Source: an uncultured Desulfobacter sp. (lineage in GTDB: Bacteria; Desulfobacterota; Desulfobacteria; Desulfobacterales; Desulfobacteraceae). Taken from it: a stretch of DNA of 64,000 nucleotides. The position numbers and the translations under genes are program-made. Of the stretch, positions 17,593 through 30,867 are shown piece after piece; the first letter of the stretch is position 1; every line of letters begins with the position of its first letter. The stretch is from NCBI RefSeq assembly GCF_963664415.1, contig NZ_OY761445.1, forward strand, positions 496,001 to 560,000, in the 5' to 3' direction. The notes under the pieces are model-generated. The model was not told the origin of the DNA, searched no databases, and saw only the letters and a program-made list of their open reading frames with translations.

Positions 17593-18846
17593 ATGAAAGC
17601 CGATGAAGCAAATCAGTGTGGTAAATGCGGTCTATGCCTGACCAGTTGCCCGGTCTACAAGGCAACCCGGGAAGAAACAACTGCCCCCAGGGCAAAAATC
17701 CATCTGATCAAAAATTTTGCCCATGACACACTGCCGGCTTCCGACCGTATGCAAAAAAAATTGCAATGCTGTCTGATGTGCGGTACCTGCACAAACATGT
17801 GTCCAGGGGGGGTGCAGCATGACATCCTGTTCATGCGCATGCGTCAGGAAATGGGATCACGGCAAGGCAGATCAAAGGAAGTTAAGGCCGCAGGAGCGAT
17901 TCTGCCCAAAGAAAACCGGCTTCGGCTGGTGTCAAAGGCGGCACGGCTGGGCGCCAGCAGTCTGGCCCAGCTCATTATTGGACGCATGCGCATAGGCAAC
18001 ATTCCCATTGAGAACTTTCCGATGCCTAACGCAAGGCCTTTTCGGGACCAGGTTCCGGAAATTATCGAACCTTCCGGCAGGCCTGTCGGCACGGTGGTTT
18101 ATTTCACCGGGTGTGCCACCAACCACATTTTTGAACGCACCGGTCACGCATCCGTCAAGGTCTTAACACGCATGGGATACAGGGTTATACTTCCAAAAAA
18201 TCAGGGGTGCTGCGGCCTGCCACTGTTTTTTCACGGTGATATAAAACAGGCTGAAGACACGATTTTAGCTAATATTGATGTCCTGCAAGCCGTCTCCTGC
18301 GATGCCATACTGGTGGACTGCGCGACCTGCGGATCGGCCCTGGGCCATGCGTATCCGCAATTGATGACCGAATTGGATCTGCCTGACAGGCCGGCACGCC
18401 GCCTGGCCGAGAAGGTGTGGGATATTGGCGAATTTGTGTTCAGGCATTTTGACCAATTGGCCCCCCATCTGGATCCCGGAAAAAATAAAGAGACCGTCAC
18501 CTATCATCTGCCCTGTCATCTTAAAAACCATGGCCAAGAAAAAACTATGGTTGAAAACCTGCTTAAGGAACTTCCTCATGTGGATTACCAAAAGACAGGA
18601 GACTGGGATTCATGCTGCGGCGGAGGCGGATTCTTTTTCAATGAATACCCTGAAATTTCAAAAAAGATCGTGGACAGCAAAATTAAAAATGCCGTCAACA
18701 CAGGCGCACAATCCTGGGCAACGGGCTGCCCGGGTTGCCGGGTGCAATTGTCAGGCAATCTGCCCCAAAAAGGTATGATGGATGTCTGCCATCCCATGGA
18801 AATCATTGTGCGGGGGCTCAAGCAAACAGCTAAAACGGATGAATAG
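17593..18846 (+). CDS. glcF: Fe-S subunit of 2-hydroxyacid dehydrogenase (GlcF type)
   Basis: 417 residues. Two 4Fe-4S motifs lie near the N-terminus (CGKCGLCLTSCPVY, then CCLMCGTCTNMCPGG). Two CCG domains follow (YFTGCATNHIF … GCCGLPLFFHGD, and YHLPCHLKNHG … DSCCGGGGFF), as in heterodisulfide-reductase-like partners. It relays electrons from the FAD subunit to the quinone pool or another acceptor. Start ATG 17593, with AGGTGG 7 bp upstream; an earlier GTG at 17587 overlaps that site. It is the last gene of the unit and nearly abuts the convergent FapA gene. Confidence 0.93.
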   Translation: MKADEANQCGKCGLCLTSCPVYKATREETTAPRAKIHLIKNFAHDTLPASDRMQKKLQCCLMCGTCTNMCPGGVQHDILFMRMRQEMGSRQGRSKEVKAAGAILPKENRLRLVSKAARLGASSLAQLIIGRMRIGNIPIENFPMPNARPFRDQVPEIIEPSGRPVGTVVYFTGCATNHIFERTGHASVKVLTRMGYRVILPKNQGCCGLPLFFHGDIKQAEDTILANIDVLQAVSCDAILVDCATCGSALGHAYPQLMTELDLPDRPARRLAEKVWDIGEFVFRHFDQLAPHLDPGKNKETVTYHLPCHLKNHGQEKTMVENLLKELPHVDYQKTGDWDSCCGGGGFFFNEYPEISKKIVDSKIKNAVNTGAQSWATGCPGCRVQLSGNLPQKGMMDVCHPMEIIVRGLKQTAKTDE

Positions 18847-18854
18847 CTTGACTG

Positions 18855-20999
18855 TCAAAAGTCGTCCACCTGCATCTGATAAATGATCTGCGCGTCTTCT
18901 TTGTCGTCGGATTTGACAGGCCGTTCCGCAATCCGGATATGACATTGATCAGCCGCCGCCACAAACGTGCTGTGAAGCCCCTTGATTACGGTGCCGGACT
19001 CGATTTCACCGTCGACAACAACCCTGGATCTTCCAGGGGTCTGCCGGGACCAGCGGATTAGATTTTTTTTCTCATCCACCAGGGCCTTTTTTAAAGCCGT
19101 TGGTCCTGTAATCTGCAGGTCAATTTTTGCTGACTGTTTTGCAAGGTCTCTGATTTTTGCGCCGCATGTCTTCATTTTGGTTTCCGCAGCCTTTAGGTTG
19201 TTTCGAAGTTCTGTTAAATGACCATCCAAGGAATCCCGGTCACCCAAAGACAGGTCAGACCGGGATTCAATTTCCCGGTATTTGACCAAGATCCGTTCCC
19301 TGGCACGATCCAGTTCGGTCATCTGTTTTTTAAAACCGGCAGCCTGTCGGCGGATCACATCATTTTTCTTAGAAAAATTATGGATTAGCGCCTCCAATCG
19401 ATTTGTTTCGGCTCTGTTTTTTTCCAGTTCCCTATCCGTAAACGCATCATGTCCGACCTTAATTTCAGCCGGGCCTGCTGTTCCGGAACTGATAGTGTGG
19501 GCCATCAGTCCCATTTTAGCGGCCACCCGGCTTGAAATCAGCAAACCCGTATTAATCGAACAGGCCCCGGAGCATTCAATTGTCGAATCCACAATCTCTT
19601 TTTTAACAAACACATCACCCATGCAGACAATTTCGCTATTAGTAATAGATTGGGCATACACATTACCCCGGGCGTACACCCGGGCCTCGCTGATGCCCCG
19701 GGCAATGGTCAAATCACCATTGGCCTCCACTCTGCTGTTACTGACTTCCTGAGCAGAAACATCAACACCGTAAACCCTGGCACCGGATTTTATGCTCCCG
19801 GTTACACGAATGTTGCAATCAACTTCAACAGGCCCGGTGTCTTTATCAATATCGCCGTTAATGTCAGATTCTTCATGGACAGCAATCAACCCGGACAAAG
19901 TGATCCTGGGGGCCCCTTTAACCGTGGCCAACACCTTTTGGCCATCTTCGGACAGCACTGCGCCGGTACCCACCCGAAAGGTTTCACCCTCTTTGTCTAT
20001 CGCTAAAATCGTTTTGCCGAAGACATCTTTGCCGGGCTGGGGTGTACTGCCGGCAATTTTTGAAGCCAGCACCGTTCCTTTTTCAACCAACGGCCTTGGC
20101 CCCCAGTGTTTAAAATCAATATTGCCAAAGTCATCTATACCACCGATTTTCAAATAATCCGTATTGAAAAAAAAGCCGATTTGGGTATCTTTGCCCGGAG
20201 ATGGCTTTATCCCTTTGGCCACCCTGAAAAGTAAGGAATCCGAGATGGGCGATCTGATAAAATCCTCAATCTTGCCATCAGATGCCAGACCGAAAACAAT
20301 GCCTTTTTCCGCCAGGGCCGTACGAATGACCACAGCCGGGATATCAGGATCCATGTCGCACAGTTTTGTTAATAGTGCAGACTGCCGGTCACAGGGTACC
20401 TGAAGTAAAATCCCGCCGCATATTTCAACCACCTGCGCCATCCGGTCAAGACTTGTCTCATCATCGGCTTCCTGGCAGTTCCCCAAAATGTCTTGGGCAT
20501 CCTGGCCAACAGACGGTTTATTGACAAAGGGTTCGGTGTTTAACGATGGTTTGCTTGCAACGTCAGGCAGTTTGAAGGATCGATGCTGTAGTGTAAGCAC
20601 CTCATCACGCTGTTTTATTGTGATCATGCCCGCTTCCACCATGGCATCCCCGATACGCCGGGGCTTTTTCCCTTTTTTAAACTGCTCTTTTTGTTCTTCT
20701 AATGCCAGCTCCATAACGCTTTTATTCACAAATCCCCTGGCAAGTGCAATGGCACCAAACCGGTATTCCTGCTGGTGGATGACAACAGCTTTGACTGCCA
20801 TGGTCAGCCGGTGAACATTCTGGGGTGAAATCAGATTTTCGGCAAGAAAATATGCTTTGAGTTGTTCATCTAAGTCGTTGTCTGCGCTGCAGTGGGCAAG
20901 GGCCTTTTGCAACTGTTCCTCGCTGATAAATTCTTTCTTAACAGCCAGAATTCCGATCAGCGGAACAGTATTGCCTTGTTTTGACCCGTCTTCTCCCAT
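18855..20999 (-). CDS. FapA/DUF342-family protein with N-terminal tandem helical domains
   Basis: 714 residues. The first 150 residues hold two copies of a helical motif (IGILAVKKEFISEEQLQKAL, RIGDAMVEAGMITIKQRDEVL) like the N-domains of type II secretion/pilus ATPases. A DUF342/FapA N-domain follows (about 190-330), then a right-handed beta-solenoid with repeated G-D-V/I units (VEANGDLTIARG, VYARGNVYAQS, CMGDVFVKK). A coiled coil (about 520-625) and a small beta tail complete it. FapA proteins act at cell poles or in flagellar/pilus assembly. No such operon is beside it, so the role is unassigned. Confidence 0.8.
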   Translation of the reverse strand: MGEDGSKQGNTVPLIGILAVKKEFISEEQLQKALAHCSADNDLDEQLKAYFLAENLISPQNVHRLTMAVKAVVIHQQEYRFGAIALARGFVNKSVMELALEEQKEQFKKGKKPRRIGDAMVEAGMITIKQRDEVLTLQHRSFKLPDVASKPSLNTEPFVNKPSVGQDAQDILGNCQEADDETSLDRMAQVVEICGGILLQVPCDRQSALLTKLCDMDPDIPAVVIRTALAEKGIVFGLASDGKIEDFIRSPISDSLLFRVAKGIKPSPGKDTQIGFFFNTDYLKIGGIDDFGNIDFKHWGPRPLVEKGTVLASKIAGSTPQPGKDVFGKTILAIDKEGETFRVGTGAVLSEDGQKVLATVKGAPRITLSGLIAVHEESDINGDIDKDTGPVEVDCNIRVTGSIKSGARVYGVDVSAQEVSNSRVEANGDLTIARGISEARVYARGNVYAQSITNSEIVCMGDVFVKKEIVDSTIECSGACSINTGLLISSRVAAKMGLMAHTISSGTAGPAEIKVGHDAFTDRELEKNRAETNRLEALIHNFSKKNDVIRRQAAGFKKQMTELDRARERILVKYREIESRSDLSLGDRDSLDGHLTELRNNLKAAETKMKTCGAKIRDLAKQSAKIDLQITGPTALKKALVDEKKNLIRWSRQTPGRSRVVVDGEIESGTVIKGLHSTFVAAADQCHIRIAERPVKSDDKEDAQIIYQMQVDDF

Positions 21000-21051
21000 A
21001 TTTTTTCAAACATCCTCAAATTGTCGCCCTTGGAGTGGGCTGTTAGCTGAT

Positions 21052-21098
21052 AGCTCATAGCTGTGAATGGTTAAATGGTTAACTATCAGCTATGAGCT
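21052..21098. repeat. Inverted repeat upstream of the FapA gene
   Basis: Perfect 12-bp arms AGCTCATAGCTG (21052-21063) and CAGCTATGAGCT (21087-21098) lie in a stretch rich in TAGCTGATAG-type words. There is no T tract, so a terminator is unlikely. It looks like a REP-like palindrome. Confidence 0.55.
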
Positions 21099-21129
21099 GT
21101 ATACGATCAGAACAGGATAAGGATAATTA

Positions 21130-22836
21130 TCAGCCGAAAACAGCAATGATGCCTGCAAGCAGCAAGGAGAACTCGAACCAGAACTCATAAAAATTGGCAG
21201 AAATATCACTGTCTTTTTTATACCGTATAGTCAATATAAACATAAAAGCCGGTATCAAGGCAAGGCCGCAGACAACGGGCGACACCATAACAGTTAAAAG
21301 TAGAGGAATAATCATTGTCGCCACAAGGGTGTAATGAACATATTTAAGGGTTTTCTTTTTTCCCAAAAGAATAGGAAGGGTCTCCCGACCTGCAATTCTG
21401 TCTCCCTGGACAGCCAGGATATCCATAAAAGCTGTTCTGGCAAAAGATAGTCCTGTGGCAAACACAAAAGCGATCAGGGTCAGACCTGGGTTCGCTTTAA
21501 GGCTGATCCCGGGCATCAGGCTTGTGACAACACCCCATGCCAGTGCAATAAGAATGGTTTTTGATCCCGGAACATCCTTAAGCCTGTATATTTTGCGTCC
21601 GGAGGTAAGTCCAGGAAAAATGGTACGGGTATAGGACATACCTAACAACATCATGACAATAAGTACAGTGAAGTACCCCCAACCTCTTGTCCACGCAAGT
21701 AAAAGCCCGATGGCACCAGACAAAAAAGCCACCAGCAAAAGCCATTTTTTATGTTGCTTATAAAGGATTGCCCGGTCCGGTTTGTTGTAGGTATCGGAAC
21801 CGATGGTCATCATGTTATTCATAATCTGCATTGATAGAATATAGAACATGGCAATGGCCGCAGATACTCCGGGGTTTTCTGCCCTGGAAATCATGGCTGA
21901 TCCAAGGGTAAGGCAAGCGGCACCTGCAGCCAAAAGAATGTTGGTTTTCATCAACACATCCATCACGGCCAGAAATTTCCCCCACCCGGGCTGCTTTTCC
22001 CTGAAGGCCTGTTCCACACTGCTGCAGGTGTCATTGATAATCCAGTTAGGCGTAGAAGCCCCTGCAGTAATGGCAATATGTTGTGCATGGGAAATGGATG
22101 AATAGTCGATCTCCGATGCCTGTTCAATGTGCATGGATGGTTTACCGGTTTCCGCTGCGACCTGGGCCAGACGCTTTGTATTACCGGAAAATTTTCCGCC
22201 GACAACGATAACTGCATCATGGGTCTCAGCCATCTGCCGGACTTCATCCTGGCGCTTTTCCGTGGAATCGCAGATGGTGTTAAAAATTTCGTAATGGGGG
22301 ACATTGTTACGGCACCAATCCTGAATATCAGCAAAAATTTTGGTGTTCTGCGTGGTCTGGGCCACCACCACCGCCTTTTCAAACTTGGGAAGCGCCTCAA
22401 GCTGATCCAGATTGGTGACGGTATGCCCCTTTTCCCGGGCATATCCTAAAAGGCCGATAACCTCGGGATGTTTTTCATCGCCGAGAATAATAGTATCAAA
22501 ACCCTTTTTTGAATATTTATTGATAATCTTCTGGACCCGTACCACCCGGGGACACGTGGCATTGACCACGGTGAATCCAGCATCAGCCAAGGCCTTTTCA
22601 TCCTGGGGCGGTACGCCGTGTGCCCGAATAAGCACAATACCTTTTCCGGATTCAGGGATCGTGTCCATCCGAAAAATTTGTTTGCTTTCCAGCATCTCCA
22701 GTACCTGGGGATTATGAATTAAAGGTCCATACGTATAAATGGGTTCCTTGGCCTTATTTGAGGCATCCAGCACCATGTCCACCGCCCGGCGGACGCCCAT
22801 ACAAAAACCGGCGGTTTTAGCAATTGAAATTTTCAT
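21130..22836 (-). CDS. ispH: IspH (LytB) fused to a UbiA-like membrane domain
   Basis: 568 residues, about twice normal IspH. Residues 1-285 are complete 4-hydroxy-3-methylbut-2-enyl diphosphate reductase. The three cluster cysteines are in AGFCMGVRR, NATCPRV and NTICDST, and the substrate motifs RAHGVPP and GGKFSGNTKRL are present. It makes IPP/DMAPP in the last MEP-pathway step. Residues 290-568 form about eight transmembrane helices of UbiA prenyltransferase type. The second Asp motif is present (DILAVQGDRIAGRETLP), but the first is degenerate (GSDTYNKPDRA instead of NDxxDxxxD). The fusion may channel prenyl diphosphate to a membrane acceptor. It overlaps parB by 4 bp. Confidence 0.9.
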   Translation of the reverse strand: MKISIAKTAGFCMGVRRAVDMVLDASNKAKEPIYTYGPLIHNPQVLEMLESKQIFRMDTIPESGKGIVLIRAHGVPPQDEKALADAGFTVVNATCPRVVRVQKIINKYSKKGFDTIILGDEKHPEVIGLLGYAREKGHTVTNLDQLEALPKFEKAVVVAQTTQNTKIFADIQDWCRNNVPHYEIFNTICDSTEKRQDEVRQMAETHDAVIVVGGKFSGNTKRLAQVAAETGKPSMHIEQASEIDYSSISHAQHIAITAGASTPNWIINDTCSSVEQAFREKQPGWGKFLAVMDVLMKTNILLAAGAACLTLGSAMISRAENPGVSAAIAMFYILSMQIMNNMMTIGSDTYNKPDRAILYKQHKKWLLLVAFLSGAIGLLLAWTRGWGYFTVLIVMMLLGMSYTRTIFPGLTSGRKIYRLKDVPGSKTILIALAWGVVTSLMPGISLKANPGLTLIAFVFATGLSFARTAFMDILAVQGDRIAGRETLPILLGKKKTLKYVHYTLVATMIIPLLLTVMVSPVVCGLALIPAFMFILTIRYKKDSDISANFYEFWFEFSLLLAGIIAVFG

Positions 22837-23702
22837 GAAATTTTGCTCAGCAACTCCACAAGACGGTTAAATTCGGACCCGGAAGAAAATTTAATCTCAA
22901 TTCGTCCACGGCTCCCACTTTTTTTAATAAAGACCGGAGAATTGATCCGGGAGGATATCTGGGACGAGGTCTCTTCTAAAAACTTTTTTTCGTCCGCAGT
23001 AATTTTTTTTGCGATTTTCTGTGGCTGTTTCTTAGCCTGATTGACCAGCCGTTCGGTTTCCCGCACCGACAAATGTTTTTCTACGACCTTCTTGAACAAA
23101 TAGAGCTGATTCTCAATGGATCCGGCCCCCAACAGCGCCCGGGCATGCCCCATGCTTATTTGTTCGGCAATCAGCCCCTCTTTAATCTCTTCGGGCAGGC
23201 TGCGCAGACGCAGCAGGTTGGCGATTGTGGACCGGTTCTTGCCGATTTTCTCAGCCACTTTTTCCTGGGTGTATCCAAACTCGTCAATGAGCCGGTAATA
23301 CGCTTCGGCCTCTTCAAGCACATTGAGATTTTCTCTTTGGATATTTTCGATGATCGAAACTTCAAGTACCTGCTCGTCGGTCAGATTGAGGATGATGACA
23401 GGCACCTGGTCAAGGCCTGCCGCCCTTGCCGCCCGCAGGCGACGCTCCCCGGCAATCAGCTCATAGGCGCCGTCCATTTTTCTGGCCAAAAGAGGCTGAA
23501 GCACGCCCTGCTCGGCAATGGACTGGGTGAGCCGTTCCAGTTCCTCCTCACTAAACCGGGTTCTGGGCTGGTAGCGGTTAGGTGTTAACTGGTCAACATT
23601 ACAAAAGAAAAAATCCGAATTGGCTTCGGGTTCTTCCATATCCGGAATAAGCGCGGATATACCGCGGCCGAGACCGGTATTTTTGCGTTTCTTATTCATC
23701 AT
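22833..23702 (-). CDS. parB: Chromosome-partitioning protein ParB
   Basis: 289 residues. The ParB/Srx CTPase domain shows LTPNRYQPRTRFSEEEL and GERRLRAARAAGL. The IENIQRENLNVLEEAEAY segment and a helix-turn-helix (TQEKVAEKIGKNRSTIANLLRL) bind parS, and the C-terminal dimer domain starts near 230. It loads as a sliding clamp and drives segregation with ParA. It overlaps both parA and ispH by 4 bp. No parS site (TGTTTCACGTGAAACA-like) was noticed in the window. Confidence 0.95.
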   Translation of the reverse strand: MMNKKRKNTGLGRGISALIPDMEEPEANSDFFFCNVDQLTPNRYQPRTRFSEEELERLTQSIAEQGVLQPLLARKMDGAYELIAGERRLRAARAAGLDQVPVIILNLTDEQVLEVSIIENIQRENLNVLEEAEAYYRLIDEFGYTQEKVAEKIGKNRSTIANLLRLRSLPEEIKEGLIAEQISMGHARALLGAGSIENQLYLFKKVVEKHLSVRETERLVNQAKKQPQKIAKKITADEKKFLEETSSQISSRINSPVFIKKSGSRGRIEIKFSSGSEFNRLVELLSKIS

Positions 23703-24457
23703 CGCTTTAAAAGTTCCCTGGCAAAGGACATATAACTTTTAGCACCTGGTGATGTTTTATCATAAAGAATAACCGGCAGACCATAGCTTGGGGCCTCTCC
23801 AAGCTTCACATTACGGGGAATTTTTGTTTTGAACACCAGATCTTTGAAATACTGCCTGGCATCATCCACCACATTCTGGGATAAATTGGTCCTGCGGTCG
23901 AACATTGTCAGTAAAATACCCTTGATCATCAAACTTGAATTAAATGCATTCTTAATTCGCTTGATTGTATCCAAAAGCTGCCCTAATCCTTCCAAAGCAA
24001 AAAATTCACTTTGCAACGGAATGACAACAGAATCACTTGCCGAAAACGCGTTCAGTGTTAAAAGACTCAACGCCGGCGGACAATCGATAATAACAAAATC
24101 AAATTGATCAACTGCGGGAACCAAAAGCTCCTTGAGCCGAGCCTGTCTTCTGGGGTCGGACATCATTTCCACTTCAAATCCAATGAGATCAACATTGGCC
24201 GGCACCAAGGTCATTCCCTTGAGCATGGTGGGTAAAAGCAAATCTTCAATGCCGGTTTCTCCAATTAAACCATCATACAAAGATGCTTCAAGGCTGGGTT
24301 TATCTACCCCGAGAGCCGTTGTGGCATTGGCCTGGGAATCACAATCCACAAGCAACACTTTTTTTTTCAGTTTGGCAAGGGAAGCCGCCAGATTGACTGC
24401 TGTGGTGGTTTTACCCACCCCACCCTTCTGATTGGCAATACTGATGATCTGAGTCAT
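23699..24457 (-). CDS. parA: Chromosome-partitioning ATPase ParA/Soj
   Basis: 252 residues, short ParA without an N-terminal DNA-binding domain. It has the deviant Walker A KGGVGKTTTAVNLA (about 10-23), Walker A' VLLVDCDSQANAT and Walker B FVIIDCPPALSLLTLNA. It forms ATP-dependent dimers on the nucleoid that position ParB complexes. First gene of the par-ispH unit. Confidence 0.96.
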   Translation of the reverse strand: MTQIISIANQKGGVGKTTTAVNLAASLAKLKKKVLLVDCDSQANATTALGVDKPSLEASLYDGLIGETGIEDLLLPTMLKGMTLVPANVDLIGFEVEMMSDPRRQARLKELLVPAVDQFDFVIIDCPPALSLLTLNAFSASDSVVIPLQSEFFALEGLGQLLDTIKRIKNAFNSSLMIKGILLTMFDRRTNLSQNVVDDARQYFKDLVFKTKIPRNVKLGEAPSYGLPVILYDKTSPGAKSYMSFARELLKR

Positions 24458-24737
24458 AATCCAATTTTCTTATCATAATTAAAGTGTAGAGGCAAACATA
24501 CAGCCATTCGACCTGTCAGGCGATTTGGCCATTTTTTTTAGAATACGGCAGGATATTGTGCTCTAACTATAAACTAATTTTATTACAGCACGCCCCCTGT
24601 TGCCCCGGAATAATCCCAACGATCAGGGTAATGCATTTATTCCCCTATTCCAAAATGCATGTCAATAAAAAAAACAGCCGTACGTGTCAAACGGTTTATT
24701 TGACATTTTGAAAACCTTGGCTACTATTGGCGGTATT

Positions 24738-28742
<4,005 letters not shown>

Positions 28743-28773
28743 CGCCCACCCCATTTTAAGAAAGATTGATTGA

Positions 28774-29064
28774 CAATTCAAAAGGTTCCAGTCTATTATT
28801 AAATCTATTTCATTCGACATTTATGATGCCTTAACCAGCCACGGATACAGCAAGCCTTCGTTTACCCTGAACGTATCGGTAACATGGGCCCTGCCGGTTG
28901 ATCCAAAGGCAGTGCTGACGGTCTACGGTATGAACCTGATCAGCTGGAACCATGTCCGGTATGGGATTCAGTATTACGAAACCTTGTCCCGGCAGTACCC
29001 GCGCCAGGCAACATTTATCAAAGAACCGTTGACTGTGGGGATAAAACTTGAGTTTAACTTTTAA
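28774..29064 (+). pseudogene. C-terminal remnant of a TonB-dependent receptor
   Basis: The frame is open from 28774 to the TAA at 29062 with no plausible start. The translation ends as an outer-membrane beta-barrel: FTLNVSVTWALP, LTVYGMNLI, YGIQYYETLSRQYPRQ and the terminal VGIKLEFNF with an aromatic last residue. Only about 95 C-terminal residues remain, so this is a relic of a receptor of several hundred residues. Confidence 0.75.
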
Positions 29065-29103
29065 TTGATGCGGTTACTTACATTCTAACGGAAATTGAAT
29101 GGA

Positions 29104-29539
29104 ATGATAGGCAGATATGACAAAAAAAATGCGGTTTTTTGGGTATGCCTGTACCTGTGCGCGTTGTTGGTACTGGCGCCGATCCTCTGTCAGGCCCAGG
29201 AAAACAGACACCATGAATACCTTTTAAAATCGGCCGGTAAAATTTCGCCGGATTAAAACGGCCGGGGATGTAGACGGATGCCATCTGGTGTACATCGGCA
29301 AGACAGATGATTCAACCCTTGCCGGGTTTATTACCGCCCTGAAGTCAAAACCGGTGCGCACAGTTTCAGACACCAGGGGCTACGCCCAAAAAGGTGTACA
29401 CATCAATATGTTTGTCCAGCAGGAACAGATCCGTTTCGAGATTAACCATAAATCAGCCGTTGCCTCTGGATTGAAGATCAGTCACCTGCTTCTGCAGCTT
29501 GCAAAGATTGTAGAGACCCCAAAAGGGAGCAGCAGCTGA
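29104..29539 (+). pseudogene. Broken YfiR-like (DUF4154) periplasmic protein gene
   Basis: The first fragment starts at ATG 29104 with a signal peptide (FWVCLYLCALLVLAPILCQA) and HHEYLLKSA, then stops at 29254. The second fragment resumes in another frame with CHLVYIG and carries the conserved DUF4154 end (VRTVSDTRGYAQKGVHI, IRFEINHKSAVASGLKIS, LLQLAKIV). The middle of the domain is missing and the frame is shifted. YfiR proteins restrain a partner diguanylate cyclase or kinase in the membrane. Its stop overlaps the start of the next broken gene (29539). Confidence 0.75.
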
Positions 29540-30595
29540 TGAGGTACGGTTTTAAGAATATAAGTTCGCAGCTCGTTGTCATTATCCTGGTGGTGGCCGT
29601 TCTGACAATTATACCCACCCTGCCGATTGTCTATGAGGGGGAGACCTACGGCAGTATTGGGATTCATGCCGACACCAGTGAAATTTATCTTAAAACCAAG
29701 GGGTTTGGTGTTACACTTCTGCCTTGGGCGCTCTCCATCTTTGCCCTGGCTTTGTTTCTGGCTATACTGCTTCAAAAAAAAATTTCAGGCCCCATTACAC
29801 ACCTGGCCGATATTACACAGCGGATTGCGGCAAGCGAGGATTTTTCTATTCGCGCGCCGACCGGCCGGAATGATGAAATCGGCCATCTTTACAAAGGATT
29901 CAATAACATGCTGGCCTTCAGCAGGAAGCAGGTAACCCGGAAAGAAAAGTTGAATGTGAAAGATGAAATTGAACTTATCCTTAAGATGATCAAACGGCTT
30001 TTAGGCGAAGATATCGCAATACATGTACTACATGAGAGCGAGGATCTTTGTATCATGGCTGACAGATCCCAGATGGAGCAGATCATTCTCAACTTGAGCA
30101 TCAACGCCAGGGATGCCATGCCCAAAGGCGGATCACTGACCATTGAAACCCGGATGGTTACCCTTTCTCCTGAGACCATGATCAGGCATTTTGAGATTGA
30201 AGCCGGACCCCATGCCTGCATTATTGTAACTGACACAGGCGAAGGGATGCCGCCGGATGCTCTCTTCCAGCCTTTCAGACCAAGGATATACAGTCATTGA
30301 GGCAGAGAATGGTGAACAGGGAACAGCCGTTTTTGAAAAAAATAAACATCGCATTGATCTGCTGATCACGGATATGGTCATGCCGGGCAAAAACGGGTTG
30401 GACATGGCCATGGAATTTCAGACAACTGCTGCTGACCTCAGGGTCATACTCATGTCCGGTTATACGGAAAATAACCTTATCCGTGATGGGAATATTCCCG
30501 CCGATATCACATTTATCAACAAACCGGTCACACCGGCCTCCCTTTCTCAAGTGATCGCCGATGAGCTCGGCCCTGAGGTATCACCGCCGCGATAG
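29539..30595 (+). pseudogene. Decayed hybrid histidine kinase (HAMP-HATPase-receiver)
   Basis: Pieces of one gene can be followed. The N-terminal part has a transmembrane segment, a short periplasmic loop, a second segment and HAMP (about residues 80-130). Then it jumps from GFNNML straight to AFSRKQVTRKE, which normally follows the phospho-accepting helix pair, so the H-box is absent. The ATPase N-box (NLSINARDAMPKGG) and DTGEGMPPD follow. At about 30257 the frame shifts into a receiver domain lacking its first strand (LSDQGYTVIEAENG … LLITDMVMPGKNG). Two internal deletions make it non-functional. Confidence 0.75.
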
Positions 30596-30867
30596 ATTTG
30601 CGGATACATGGTTTGAAAATCCCTTGATAGCCATTGCCTGGAAAAAATTTACCGTCTTCTATTTGCTTTAAGCATGTTTTCCGGTATTCTACCTTTAAGA
30701 TCCATCGAAGATGGATCTCATATCAAACACTACTATCGAAAATAGTCTGTTGCGTTCGATAGTCTGCCCCAAACAGCACATGATTATTTGAATGAATTAA
30801 ACCGCATACCATTAAATCAAAAAGCGTTACCAGGTAAAGAGATGCATCAATATACGGGAAGATCGCC
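30596..30867. other. Non-coding stretch with two short inverted repeats
   Basis: No gene was recognised. Two perfect 9-bp inverted repeats are present: AGATCCATC/GATGGATCT (30698-30718, 3-nt loop) and ACTATCGAA/TTCGATAGT (30732-30763). It is probably leftover DNA between two kinase relics. Confidence 0.45.

Noticed and set aside
22833..24700. parS site next to parAB
   Set aside because: No TGTTTCACGTGAAACA-like 16-mer was seen. The nearest look-alike, at 55634, has a different centre and fits a LacI-type operator better.
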